From the NCBI GenBank assembly GCA_964482225.1, contig CAYZWT010000002.1:62001-126000 (forward strand): 64,000 bases of DNA, written 5' to 3'. The notes under the pieces are model-generated. The model was given only the letters and a program-made list of their open reading frames with translations. It searched no databases and had not been told where the DNA came from. Shown one piece after another: positions 7,917 through 16,552 of the stretch (the first letter of the stretch is position 1; each line of letters opens with the position of its first letter). Both the position numbers and the translations under genes were made by a program. This DNA comes from UBA1429 sp964482225. GTDB taxonomy: Bacteria; Chloroflexota; Anaerolineae; UBA1429.

Positions 7917-8822
7917 ATGCAGGGCATCATCACCGAGATCCAGCGTTTCTCCGTTCACGACGGGCCGGGCATCCGCACGACGGTATTCCTCAAGGGCTGC
8001 AACCTGCGTTGCTTTTGGTGCCACAACCCGGAAACCCACCGCGTCGAGCGCGAGTTGCAGCTCCAACTCTCGCGCTGCATCGGCTGTGGGGCCTGTTTCG
8101 TCGTGTGTGAGACCGGCGCCCATCGCATGGCCGATGGGGAGCGGGTGTTCGACCGCGAGCGCTGCCTGGCCTGCGGGCGCTGCGCCGCCGAGTGCTACGC
8201 CGAGGCCCTGGTTTTGGCAGGGCGAGAGGTGAGCGTGGCCGATGTCATGGCCGAGGTGCTGGCGGATCGCCCGTTCTACGAGAACTCGGGCGGCGGCGTG
8301 ACCCTTTCCGGCGGCGAGCCGTTGCTTCAGCCCGCGTTCTGCGCTGCGCTGCTGGCCGCATGCCGCGCCGAGGGCGTCCACACCGCCATTGAGACCGCTG
8401 CCAACGTGCCCTGGGAGCGCATCGAGGCTCTGCTGCCCCTCATAGACTTGGTGATGATGGACCTCAAGACCCTGGATGATACCGTGCATCGCGCCTCGAC
8501 GGGCGTAAGCAACCGCCGCATCCTGGCCAACGCGCGCCGCCTGGGCGCCACGGACAAGCCGTTGACCGTGCGCACGCCGATCATTCCGGGCGTCAACGAC
8601 ACGCCCGAGGCGATCAGAGCCATTGCCCGCCTGGCCGCCGAGCTGCCCAACCTGGTCGGCTATGAGCTGCTGCCCTTTCACCCCATGGCCGCGGCCAAGT
8701 ACGATAGCCTAGGGCGCGCGTATCGCGCCCGCTCTTTGCCGCGTCCCACGCCTGAGGCGATGGAGGCCCTGGCCGACGTCGCCCGCGAGAGCGGGGTTAC
8801 GGTGCGCTGCGGCCAGAGCTAG
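7917..8822 (+). CDS. Glycyl-radical enzyme activating protein (PflA family, radical SAM)
   Basis: A 301-residue radical SAM protein that would generate the glycyl radical in a partner enzyme. The SAM-binding 4Fe-4S motif is CNLRCFWC (Cys28, Cys32, Cys35). Between it and the rest of the barrel are two ferredoxin-like cluster motifs, CIGCGAC with Cys64, and CLACGRC with Cys93. Two auxiliary clusters are typical of activases for glycyl-radical enzymes other than plain pyruvate formate-lyase. GGGVTLSGGEPLLQ is the family GGE motif. The ATG at 7917 has AAAGGAC 6 nt upstream and starts at the conserved GIITEIQRFSVHDGPGIR; an earlier ATG at 7881 is less likely. No glycyl-radical enzyme gene is adjacent. 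Confidence 0.9.
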   Translation: MQGIITEIQRFSVHDGPGIRTTVFLKGCNLRCFWCHNPETHRVERELQLQLSRCIGCGACFVVCETGAHRMADGERVFDRERCLACGRCAAECYAEALVLAGREVSVADVMAEVLADRPFYENSGGGVTLSGGEPLLQPAFCAALLAACRAEGVHTAIETAANVPWERIEALLPLIDLVMMDLKTLDDTVHRASTGVSNRRILANARRLGATDKPLTVRTPIIPGVNDTPEAIRAIARLAAELPNLVGYELLPFHPMAAAKYDSLGRAYRARSLPRPTPEAMEALADVARESGVTVRCGQS

Positions 8823-8835
8823 AACGCTGCGCACA

Positions 8836-8873
8836 AACGCCGTTCGTGGGACGCATATCCCACGAACGGCGTT
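8836..8873. terminator. Long bidirectional terminator hairpin
   Basis: A perfect 16-bp inverted repeat (AACGCCGTTCGTGGGA at 8836-8851 and its complement at 8858-8873) around the loop CGCATA lies between the convergent activase and glycosidase genes. Confidence 0.7.
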
Positions 8874-8892
8874 GCCATGTCATGCGTCCCGG

Positions 8893-10515
8893 TTAGCGCG
8901 TGACCACCACGCGCACCACGCCGCAATCGGGTTCGACCCAGACGCCGCTATCGGTCTCGTCGCCATTGCGCCGCCGGTCCACCACAAAGGCGCCGTCCTC
9001 GTCGAAATGGCCCTCATCCACCGAGACATAGGGCGCCTGGCGGCTCTGATGGTGCGCGCTGACCATCATGGCATCCAGCATCTCACTCAACTCGCCCTTG
9101 CGCCGCAGATGCAGCCGATAGGAGGCGCCCACCAGGTAAAAGGTGTTCTCGTCCTCTTGAAAGATCAGGCCGCGCCCGCGCGCATCGCCCATCTCGGTCA
9201 TCATGGGCGAGCCCTTGGGCGGGTGGCGCCAGTCCATGCCCACGTACTGAAAGTGGCCATAGCCGAACTGGGCCATGCCCACCCAGCCCTCGAAATCGTA
9301 GGGCTGGCCGCCCTGGAACTCTTGCTGCACCACGGCATGGATGCGATCGGTGCCCTGGTACTTGAGCAGCAGGGGGATCGCCGCCGCCGTGCAGCGAAAA
9401 CTATCCACCATCATCTGGGCCCGGGGGTTGACATTGCCCTCGGCGTCCAGGATGTGCTCGATGGCGAAAAAGTGATAGCCGATGGCGCCATAGTCGGCCA
9501 GGGCATGGAACATGTTCCAGGCGTTGGAGCCAAAGGGCGCCGATTCGGGCACGAACAGGGGGTTGTCGTCGCGGGCATATACGGCGCACACGTTGCGGTA
9601 GCCATCGGGGTGCGCGATATAGATGTCCGGCGCAATCAGGTCCACATGGGGCGTGGCCCAGCGAAAGATGTCCAGCGCCTGGGTGACGCCGCCGCCCGAG
9701 GGGTAGGCGTCACCGGCGACGCCCCAGCCGCCATCCCCCAGCCAGACGTTGATGTAGAGGGGGATATTATAGATGCGGCGGCCCACGACGGCCAGCTTGT
9801 CAATGTACTGGCCGATGCTCCAGGCCGTCATGAACTCGCCGCCCCTGCGGCCAAACATCTTGGCCCAGGTGCCTCCGCCGGGGGCCCCGGCCTCCTGCCA
9901 GGCAGCATACACCTGGCCGCCCGTCGCCTTGGGCAGGCGCGAAACGATCTCGATGGGCACGGGCGACTCGAATATGCGCTGCCCTGCCTCGCCATAGTCC
10001 CGGTCGCTGCCCAGGATGCCCGGCTCGTTCTGGATCTGGACGGCGATCACGGTGCGCTGCTGGTCGTCGTTATCGCGCAAGTGGGTCATGAAACGGCTGA
10101 ACGCCCGCTCGTCCGCCTCGTAGGTGGCCTGACAGTGCGAGGAGAGCACCCACACCGGGTTGCCCGCCGGGCCGATCACCCGCTTGAAGCGCTCCGGATC
10201 GCGCTTGACCCAGGCGGGGACGTACTCCATGTTGCCGTTCTTCCAGGTGCCGAACCAAAGCAGCACCAGCCGCATGCCGTGCTCGCGGGCCAGCGCCAGC
10301 AGCTCATCCACGCTGGTGAAATCGAACTGGCCCTCCTCCGGCTCGACCTGCTCCCAGTACACCGGGATCTCGAGGGTGTTGCCGTGGAGCTGATCGAGGG
10401 CCTTGAAGGCGGTCTCGGCCTCGGCGCGGTTGTAGCCGCTCGAGTTGCGCGACTGGCCGCCCAGGGTGAAAAAAGGCTTGCCGTCTACCTGGAAAACGCG
10501 CTTGATCTTGGACAT
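8893..10515 (-). CDS. GH35/GH42-like beta-galactosidase family protein
   Basis: A 540-residue clan GH-A glycosidase without a signal peptide, so probably cytoplasmic and acting on imported oligosaccharides. The barrel starts near FFTLGGQSRNSSGYNRAEAE. The probable acid/base is Glu164 in AVQIQNEPG and the probable nucleophile is Glu324 in PLFVPESAPFGSNAWNM. The sequence resembles the GH35-related proteins that carry a DUF5597-type C-terminal domain, which here would be roughly residues 400-540. The ATG at 10515 fits the domain start. A predicted promoter lies upstream at 10585-10613. The sugar specificity cannot be read; beta-galactosidase is only the family default. Confidence 0.78.
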   Translation of the reverse strand: MSKIKRVFQVDGKPFFTLGGQSRNSSGYNRAEAETAFKALDQLHGNTLEIPVYWEQVEPEEGQFDFTSVDELLALAREHGMRLVLLWFGTWKNGNMEYVPAWVKRDPERFKRVIGPAGNPVWVLSSHCQATYEADERAFSRFMTHLRDNDDQQRTVIAVQIQNEPGILGSDRDYGEAGQRIFESPVPIEIVSRLPKATGGQVYAAWQEAGAPGGGTWAKMFGRRGGEFMTAWSIGQYIDKLAVVGRRIYNIPLYINVWLGDGGWGVAGDAYPSGGGVTQALDIFRWATPHVDLIAPDIYIAHPDGYRNVCAVYARDDNPLFVPESAPFGSNAWNMFHALADYGAIGYHFFAIEHILDAEGNVNPRAQMMVDSFRCTAAAIPLLLKYQGTDRIHAVVQQEFQGGQPYDFEGWVGMAQFGYGHFQYVGMDWRHPPKGSPMMTEMGDARGRGLIFQEDENTFYLVGASYRLHLRRKGELSEMLDAMMVSAHHQSRQAPYVSVDEGHFDEDGAFVVDRRRNGDETDSGVWVEPDCGVVRVVVTR

Positions 10516-10584
10516 GGCTTTGCTGCCTCCTCTGACATCTCGTGTTGCGCCCCAAGGTGGGGCCAGGCTCGGTTACCTGGGCTG

Positions 10585-10613
10585 ATTCTAGCTTGCGAGG
10601 AGGTGTTGGTCAA
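10585..10613 (-). promoter_or_regulatory. Predicted promoter of the glycosidase gene
   Basis: On the minus strand, TTGACC (10608-10613), a 17-bp spacer and TAGAAT (10585-10590) lie about 70 nt upstream of the ATG. Confidence 0.6.
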
Positions 10614-10689
10614 CCGCCGCGCGAGCCGGGTAATTGCCTCGAAAACGGAATCAGAATGCAAAGCAGAGATCAGCGCCGCGCCACACAAC

Positions 10690-10721
10690 GAGGCGGCCAG
10701 TCGTGTTGCCCTGGCCGCCTC
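10690..10721 (-). terminator. Terminator hairpin after the aldo/keto reductase
   Basis: GAGGCGGCCAG (10690-10700) and CTGGCCGCCTC (10711-10721) form a perfect 11-bp stem 22 nt beyond the stop codon of the minus-strand reductase gene. Confidence 0.6.
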
Positions 10722-10743
10722 TCTGTCTCATGGACGCTCTATC

Positions 10744-11940
10744 TCAGCGCGAGCCCGCCGCCTCCGATAGCCGCGTCACATAGGGCCCATCCTCGCCCAG
10801 GGCCGCATGGATCACGGGCATCCATTCGCTGATGGGGATCCCCTGCGGGCACTTGGTCTCGCAAGCGCCGCATTGGACGCACATCTCGGCCCGGATGTCA
10901 TGGTCATAGATGCCCTGTTCCTCATAGGCAAACTTTTGCCAGGCGTACTGCCCGCGCGAGGCCTCCGGCGTGCCGAACATGATCCCCTCGTTGTACACTG
11001 CCAGGTTGGTGGGGATGTCCACTCCCTGAGGGCAGGGCATGCAGTAGGCGCAGCCTGTGCAGGGGATGGCGATCAGATCCGCATAGCCCTCCCGCACCCG
11101 CTCCACCAGCGCCAGCTCCTCCGGCGCGAGCAGCCCCACTCGCGAGGCATCCGCGGTGGCCAGGTTCTGTTGCACCTGCTCCATGTTGCTCATGCCGCTG
11201 AGCACCACCGAGACTTCGGGCTGGCTCCAGAGCCAGTGCAAGGCCCACTCGACCGGCGTCCGCCGCACAGGGGCGCTATCCCACAGCGCCTGGATGGGCG
11301 CAGGCGGGCTCACCAGCTTGCCGCCCCGCAGCGGCTCCATGATCACCACGGCCAAGCCCTTGGCGGCGGCATAGCGCAAACCCTCCAGGCCGGCCTGGTT
11401 CTCCACATCCATATAGTTGTACTGGATCTGGCACAGGGCCCAATCGTACTCGTCCACGATCTGCTTGAACGTGGCGACATCATCGTGGAACGAAAAGCCC
11501 AGCCCGCCGATGCGCCCGTCGGCCATAGCGCGCTCGGCCCACTGGCGCACCCCCAGATCGCGTAGCTTGGGCCAGTGCGTCTTGTTCAGCGTGTGCAGCA
11601 GGTAGAAATCCACGTAGGGAACCTGTAGCCGTTCGAGTTGCTCATCCAGATAGCGGTCGAAATCGTCCGCGCTGCGGATCTCCCAGCTCGGCATCTTGGT
11701 CACCAGCTTGATCCGCTCCCGATAGCCGCCCTGGAGCGCCCGGCCCAGGAACGCCTCAGCGGTGCCCTCGTGGTAGGGGTAGGCCGTATCCACATAGTTA
11801 ACGCCCTGGTCAATGGCATGGCGGATGATGCGGGTGGCCTCGGGCTCGTCAATGGCGCCGTTGGCCGTGGGCAGGCGCATGGCGCCAAAGCCGAGGGCCG
11901 AAACCTGAAACCCTGTCGTGCCGAATGGTCTGTATTGCAT
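10744..11940 (-). CDS. Aldo/keto reductase with C-terminal ferredoxin domain
   Basis: A 398-residue protein with an aldo/keto reductase barrel followed by a bacterial ferredoxin-like domain. The catalytic tetrad is visible: Asp51, Tyr56 (DTAYPYHEG), Lys82 (LVTKMP) and His116 (YLLHTLN). Two cysteine clusters follow: CTGCAYCMPC (with the next residue Pro) and, about 50 residues on, CVQCGACETKCP, each able to hold a 4Fe-4S cluster. This fusion is common in anaerobes, where the clusters presumably supply or receive electrons. The ATG at 11940 has a GGAGG ribosome site; an upstream ATG at 11991 is less well placed. The substrate is unknown. Confidence 0.9.
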   Translation of the reverse strand: MQYRPFGTTGFQVSALGFGAMRLPTANGAIDEPEATRIIRHAIDQGVNYVDTAYPYHEGTAEAFLGRALQGGYRERIKLVTKMPSWEIRSADDFDRYLDEQLERLQVPYVDFYLLHTLNKTHWPKLRDLGVRQWAERAMADGRIGGLGFSFHDDVATFKQIVDEYDWALCQIQYNYMDVENQAGLEGLRYAAAKGLAVVIMEPLRGGKLVSPPAPIQALWDSAPVRRTPVEWALHWLWSQPEVSVVLSGMSNMEQVQQNLATADASRVGLLAPEELALVERVREGYADLIAIPCTGCAYCMPCPQGVDIPTNLAVYNEGIMFGTPEASRGQYAWQKFAYEEQGIYDHDIRAEMCVQCGACETKCPQGIPISEWMPVIHAALGEDGPYVTRLSEAAGSR

Positions 11941-12048
11941 GTTGCCTCCGAATGGGTCGCTTGCTGCTTGTTCCGGGGCACTATAGCGCAAAGCGATGGA
12001 CCAAGCGCCCTCCGAAAGAAGGGCGTAAAGGAGGGGAACGCAGCCGAG

Positions 12049-14733
12049 CTACTCGGGGGGCAACAAGTCCAGGGCGCGGGCCTTGGCAACGGCCTGGGTG
12101 CGGCGATGAACGCCCAGCTTGCCATAGATGTTGCGCAGGTGCCATTTGACGGTGCTGACGCCCAGGATCAGGGCATCGGCGATCTCCTGGTCCGAGCGGC
12201 CACGGGCCACCTGTTGCAGCACCTCGATCTCGCGGGGGCGCAACGCTTCGACGAGTGGGTCGTGGCTGCCGGCGGCGGGTTGCTCCGCCCCAACGAGAGC
12301 CGCCAGCCGCCGCACATGGTTCGAGGCATCCTGTTCTGCGGCCAACTGCCGCACCAGGGCGCCCACGGCCGGGCCGGGCCCATCGGCAAAGAGCCGGAGC
12401 AGACCCATCGGCTCGGCGATGGCGACGGCCTGGCGCATGTGCGCCAACGCCGTCTCGTTCTGTTCCAAGGCGCTGTAGGCCACCGCCAGGAGGATGCGGT
12501 CGCGGGCCTGTTGCCAGCCCACATGGGGCTCCTCGGCGGCCCTGCAGCGCGCCCCAATCTGGGCCAGGATGCGTTCCGCCGCGACTCGCAGGGCGGCTCG
12601 CCCCTCGCCGGGGGGCGTCAGGTGGAACCAGGCCAGCATGGTGACCTCGTCAGGCGAGAGGGTGTCATGGGCCAGGCTCAGCCCATGTTGGCGCAGCCAT
12701 GCGCCTGCCCTCTCTCTTTGGCCCTGGGCCAGCCAAAGCTGGATACGGGCCAGGTTCACCATCGCGGCGATCTGGGCGATGCCGGTCTGCCGGGCGATCT
12801 CGTCGGCGCGCTCCAGCGCGGCCAGCGCATCCTCGGGTTGGCCCAGGGCCTGCAGCAGGCGGGCCAGGGCGATGCGCCCGTACATCATCGGCTTGGGCTC
12901 GCCGCACTGCTCGGCCAGAGCGATGGCGCTCCGGAGATGCTCCTCTGCCTCGGCCAGATCGTTCCACTCGTAAAGGAGCGCCCCCAGCCCCGTGTGTGGC
13001 CAGCAGGCCGGGAAAGAGGGCGGGGCGGCCTCCTGGCACCACGCCAGCCCCTGCTGATAGAGGCGGGCCGCCTCATAGGCGCGGCCCCTGGCCAGGCGCA
13101 GCTCACCCAGATAGTAGATGGCGAGCATGGCCGTGCGCAGGTTCCCCGCCGCCCGGCTGGCCTCGATGCACTCCTGAAAGGCCGCCTCGGCCCGGTGAGG
13201 ATCGCCATTGTCATTGTGGGCAAAAGCCAGATCCAGAAGGGCATCGCTGCGGGCCAAAGTCTCCTCGCGGGGCAGGAGCGCTAGCGCTCGTTGTGCGTAC
13301 CAGGCGTGTCCCCCTGCGTCGCCCTGCAGGGTCGCGGCCCGCGCCCGCACCGTGGCGATCTCTCCCAGCAGCAGCGCGTCCTCGCCATCCTCAGGGATCG
13401 TGGCCTCTAGATGCTCCAGATAGGGGATCGCCGCCTGAATCTGCCCCGAGTTCACCGCAGCCCAGGCAAACAGCAGACAGAACAAGGGCTCGCCCAGGAG
13501 CGCCTCTTCGGGGAGAGCTCGCAGCCAGGCCAGCACGGTCAGCGCCTCACCCTGCATCAGGCGTTGCCGCGCCACTTGGCGGATCAGCTGCACAGCCTCG
13601 CCAACCTGCTCCGCAGAGAGGGCATGTCCGATCGCCTCATCGAGCAGCCCCTGTTGTGCATACCAATCGGCGGCCCGGGCGTGCAGGGTGGGAAGTTCGG
13701 CGGCCAGCTCCTGTTGCGCCCTGGCGCGCAAGAACTCGGCCAACAGGTGATGGTAACGATAGCGCCCCCGCCGATCTAGGGCAGAGACGAACAGATTGCG
13801 GCGGTATAGCTCCTCCAATAGCTCCCGGCTGTGCGCTTGGCCGGTTACCGCATCGCACAGGGGGGCGTTGAGCGTATCCAGAATGGCCGTCCGCAGCAGA
13901 AAAGAGCGCAACGCCTGGGGCTGTTGCTCCAAAACCTCTGCCGCGATATAGTCGGCAAGGTGCCTCCCATCCTGGCGCAGTTCGGGCGTCGAAAAACCCG
14001 ACCGGTGGGCACGCTGCTGCTCGATGGTGAGCCCGGCCAGTTGCAGCCCCGCCGCCCAACCCTCTGTCCAAGAATAGAGGCTATCCACCTCTTCGTCAGA
14101 GAGGTCGGCCCCCATCGTGTCTCGCAACAGCGTCGCCGCCTCGCCCGGCGCAAGACGCAGGTCCGCCGCGCGCAACTCGGCCAGGCGACCCTGGGCGCGC
14201 CAACGCGCCAGCGGCAAGGGTGGATCATGGCGGCTAGAGATCACCAGGTGCATGGCCGGCGGCATGTAATCCAGCAGGGTGGCCAGAGAGGCATGGATCC
14301 CCTCTGACGTGATACAGTGGTAATCATCCAGGATCAGAACAAACGGGCGATGTATCTGCGCGACAAAGTTGATCAGCATGGCGATCAGAGGCCCTCCTGT
14401 CTCCGGCTGTGCGCTGTGGAGCATGGGCAAGAGGTGCTCGCCGATGCGCGGCTCCAGAGCGCCCAGGGCCGTAGCCACGTAGGACCAAAAGCGCACCGGA
14501 TCGTCATCGCCGCGATCCAGCGAGACCCATGCCACGGGCCGCTGGCTCGCCTGCGCCCACTGGCCGAGCAGGGTGGTTTTGCCGGAGCCTGCCGGCGCAG
14601 AAACCAGGGTCAGATGGTGTGTTGCGCAACGATCCAGCCGCGCGCCCAGCCAGGGGCGCGGCACCAGGTCGGGCCGCAGCACAGGGGGAGAGAGCTTGGT
14701 GCTGATCTGGGCCGGGTGTGTAAGAGAAGGCAT
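12049..14733 (-). CDS. MalT-like LuxR-family ATP-dependent transcriptional regulator
   Basis: An 894-residue regulator of the large STAND/LAL type. The N-terminus holds a P-loop (SAPAGSGKTTLL, Lys52) and a Walker B-like ILDDYHCI. The middle is built of helical TPR-like repeats (roughly residues 400-800), and the C-terminal 60 residues are a LuxR helix-turn-helix (LRPREIEVLQQVARGRSDQE and so on, ending AVAKARALDLLPPE). Such proteins bind an inducer and ATP and then activate promoters. Two ATGs (14739 and 14733) share the AGGTG ribosome site; the second has the better spacing. It is divergent from lspA and has no obvious target operon beside it. Confidence 0.9.
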   Translation of the reverse strand: MPSLTHPAQISTKLSPPVLRPDLVPRPWLGARLDRCATHHLTLVSAPAGSGKTTLLGQWAQASQRPVAWVSLDRGDDDPVRFWSYVATALGALEPRIGEHLLPMLHSAQPETGGPLIAMLINFVAQIHRPFVLILDDYHCITSEGIHASLATLLDYMPPAMHLVISSRHDPPLPLARWRAQGRLAELRAADLRLAPGEAATLLRDTMGADLSDEEVDSLYSWTEGWAAGLQLAGLTIEQQRAHRSGFSTPELRQDGRHLADYIAAEVLEQQPQALRSFLLRTAILDTLNAPLCDAVTGQAHSRELLEELYRRNLFVSALDRRGRYRYHHLLAEFLRARAQQELAAELPTLHARAADWYAQQGLLDEAIGHALSAEQVGEAVQLIRQVARQRLMQGEALTVLAWLRALPEEALLGEPLFCLLFAWAAVNSGQIQAAIPYLEHLEATIPEDGEDALLLGEIATVRARAATLQGDAGGHAWYAQRALALLPREETLARSDALLDLAFAHNDNGDPHRAEAAFQECIEASRAAGNLRTAMLAIYYLGELRLARGRAYEAARLYQQGLAWCQEAAPPSFPACWPHTGLGALLYEWNDLAEAEEHLRSAIALAEQCGEPKPMMYGRIALARLLQALGQPEDALAALERADEIARQTGIAQIAAMVNLARIQLWLAQGQRERAGAWLRQHGLSLAHDTLSPDEVTMLAWFHLTPPGEGRAALRVAAERILAQIGARCRAAEEPHVGWQQARDRILLAVAYSALEQNETALAHMRQAVAIAEPMGLLRLFADGPGPAVGALVRQLAAEQDASNHVRRLAALVGAEQPAAGSHDPLVEALRPREIEVLQQVARGRSDQEIADALILGVSTVKWHLRNIYGKLGVHRRTQAVAKARALDLLPPE

Positions 14734-14989
14734 GGGCATCACCTGTTGACCGGCGCGCCAGCCGGTCCGCGCATAGACGCACAACAACCGCTTGTGGTCC
14801 AAGAATGATACACCTGGGGGCCGGGAACGGTCAACTGAGTCATGGCCGCGCCCGCAGCGCCCTCGACGTCTGAGTGCGGCGGTTGGAGCGCGCGTTGGTT
14901 GGTGGTAGACTGGCAGGCAAGATGAATGCGCGGCCTGCCGCAACCCGAGCTGGCGGGCACGCCTGCGGATAGACAAGGGGTAATCATCC

Positions 14990-15511
14990 TTGAGCAGCAA
15001 GCTACGCTCCAACCTGGTGCTGTTTGGCCTGGCCGCTGTGGTGGCCACTCTCGACCAGCTCTCCAAAGCCTGGATTCGCCAGACGCTCGCGCCTTACGAG
15101 TCGGCCATGCCGATCCCCTGGCTAGAGCCCTATGTGACCTTTACCCACGTGCAAAACCAGGGCGCGGCCTTTGGCCTGGGACAGGGCTTGGGCACGTTCT
15201 TTGTCTTTACGGCCTTTCTGGCGGTGGTGCTGATCGTGTTCTTCTTTCGGCGCTTGGCTGTCGAGTCGGCGTTACTGCGCATCGCCCTGGGGCTGCAACT
15301 AGCGGGCGCCGTGGGAAACCTGATCGACCGGCTGCGCTTGGGCGCCGTCACGGATTTCGTCAATCTGAGATGGTTCCCGGTCTTCAATGTGGCCGATGCT
15401 GCTATTACCATCGGCTCGATCCTGCTGGCGATCTTTGCCCTCTTTGTGGATCGCCCCCCCGACCAAGCGTCCGCGCAGGCCGACTCGACCTCGCCAGCTT
15501 CGCAGGATTGA
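14990..15511 (+). CDS. lspA: Prolipoprotein signal peptidase (signal peptidase II)
   Basis: A 173-residue inner-membrane aspartyl protease that removes signal peptides from lipid-modified prolipoproteins. Conserved blocks are present: DQLSK (22-26), VQNQGAAFGLG (54-64), AGAVGNLIDRL, then the catalytic pair Asp122 (in TDFVN) and Asp136 (in FNVADA), with four transmembrane helices. It starts at TTG 14990 with AGGGG about 10 nt upstream; no ATG is available before the first conserved block. The rluD-like gene begins 5 nt after the stop, so the two form an operon, as in many bacteria. Several lipoproteins in this window would be its substrates. Confidence 0.95.
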   Translation: MSSKLRSNLVLFGLAAVVATLDQLSKAWIRQTLAPYESAMPIPWLEPYVTFTHVQNQGAAFGLGQGLGTFFVFTAFLAVVLIVFFFRRLAVESALLRIALGLQLAGAVGNLIDRLRLGAVTDFVNLRWFPVFNVADAAITIGSILLAIFALFVDRPPDQASAQADSTSPASQD

Positions 15512-15516
15512 CCCGC

Positions 15517-16434
15517 GTGACAGAGCACCGTTTCGAGGTTGCGCCTGAGGACAATGGCGAGCGGCTGGATCGCTATCTGGTGCGGCGGCTGCCCGAACTC
15601 TCGCGCAGCCGGATCCAGCGCCTCATCAAAGAGGGCGCGGTCCTGATCAACGGCAACCCGGCGCGGGCCAGCCAGCCGGCGGCCGCGGGCGAGTGCGTCA
15701 CAGTGCGCGTCGCCCAAGAGGCCCCGCCACGGCCAACGCCCCAGCCCCTGCCGCTGAACATCGTCTATGAGGACGACAGCATCATCGTCGTCAACAAACC
15801 GGCCGGTCTGGTGGTGCATCTCGCCCCCGGCCACCCGGCCGATACCCTGGTCAATGCGCTGCTGTATCATCGCCCAGAACTGGCTCGCGCCGGGCTGGAT
15901 CCTGAGCGGCCCGGCATCGTGCACCGGCTGGATCGCGACACGTCCGGGCTGCTGGTGATGGCCGCCAATCCCCTCGCGCTACAGATGCTCCAACGCGCCT
16001 TTGCGCGGCGCGCTGTCGAGAAACGCTATCTGGCCCTGGTTTACGGGGCCGTGGCGCCGCTGCAGGCCGCCATCGAGGCGCCCATCGCCCGCGATCCCGC
16101 CAACCGGATGCGTATGGCTGTAGTGGAGGGGGGGCGCTATGCCCGCACCGAGTACACCGTCTTAGAGCGCCTGCGCGATGCCTCGTTGCTGGATGTGAAC
16201 CTGCTCACCGGGCGCACCCACCAGATCCGCGTACACCTGGCGTCCATCGGCTACCCTGTTGTGGGAGATCGCACCTATGGCCGCAAGCGGGAGAGCATTG
16301 CCGCGCCGCGCCAGATGCTCCACGCCGCACGGCTGGCGCTGCGCCACCCCGCAAGCGGGGCCGAGATGGTCTTTGAGGCGCCGCTGCCGGAGGACGTGAA
16401 CCGGGTGCTGGAGGCCCTGCGCCGGAGGCGCTAA
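15517..16434 (+). CDS. rluD: RluD-family 23S rRNA pseudouridine synthase
   Basis: A 305-residue pseudouridine synthase of the RluA/RluD family, which isomerises uridines in large-subunit rRNA. An S4 RNA-binding domain comes first (RLDRYLVRRLPELSRSRIQR, about 17-36), followed by the catalytic domain with the signature HRLDRDTSG at 136-144 (catalytic Asp139) and the late motif LTGRTHQIRVHLA. The GTG at 15517 is preceded by AGGA; the longer frame upstream overlaps lspA and is not coding. RluD is the likeliest member, because the S4 domain and length fit, but RluC-type specificity cannot be excluded by eye. Confidence 0.92.
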   Translation: MTEHRFEVAPEDNGERLDRYLVRRLPELSRSRIQRLIKEGAVLINGNPARASQPAAAGECVTVRVAQEAPPRPTPQPLPLNIVYEDDSIIVVNKPAGLVVHLAPGHPADTLVNALLYHRPELARAGLDPERPGIVHRLDRDTSGLLVMAANPLALQMLQRAFARRAVEKRYLALVYGAVAPLQAAIEAPIARDPANRMRMAVVEGGRYARTEYTVLERLRDASLLDVNLLTGRTHQIRVHLASIGYPVVGDRTYGRKRESIAAPRQMLHAARLALRHPASGAEMVFEAPLPEDVNRVLEALRRRR

Positions 16435-16479
16435 AGCGGCAGGGCGGATATAGCGACGGAATCGCAAGTCACCATCCTC

Positions 16480-16508
16480 TTGGCAACGCTCGCGAGTTGT
16501 GCTATGCT
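16480..16508 (+). promoter_or_regulatory. Predicted promoter of the nitrilase homologue
   Basis: TTGGCA (16480-16485), a 17-bp spacer and TATGCT (16503-16508) lie 45 nt upstream of the ATG at 16553. Confidence 0.6.
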
Positions 16509-16552
16509 GCATATAGAAAATATGTTCTAGTTCCCTATCAGGAGGGATCGCC

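Noticed and set aside
8872..10770. A 632-codon plus-strand open frame
   Set aside because: It is the antisense shadow of the glycosidase gene, His/Gly/Ala-rich without family motifs; the opposite strand has catalytic residues, promoter and ribosome site.
11638..13284. A 548-codon plus-strand open frame
   Set aside because: It is antisense to the MalT-like regulator and aldo/keto reductase, a common artefact in GC-rich DNA.
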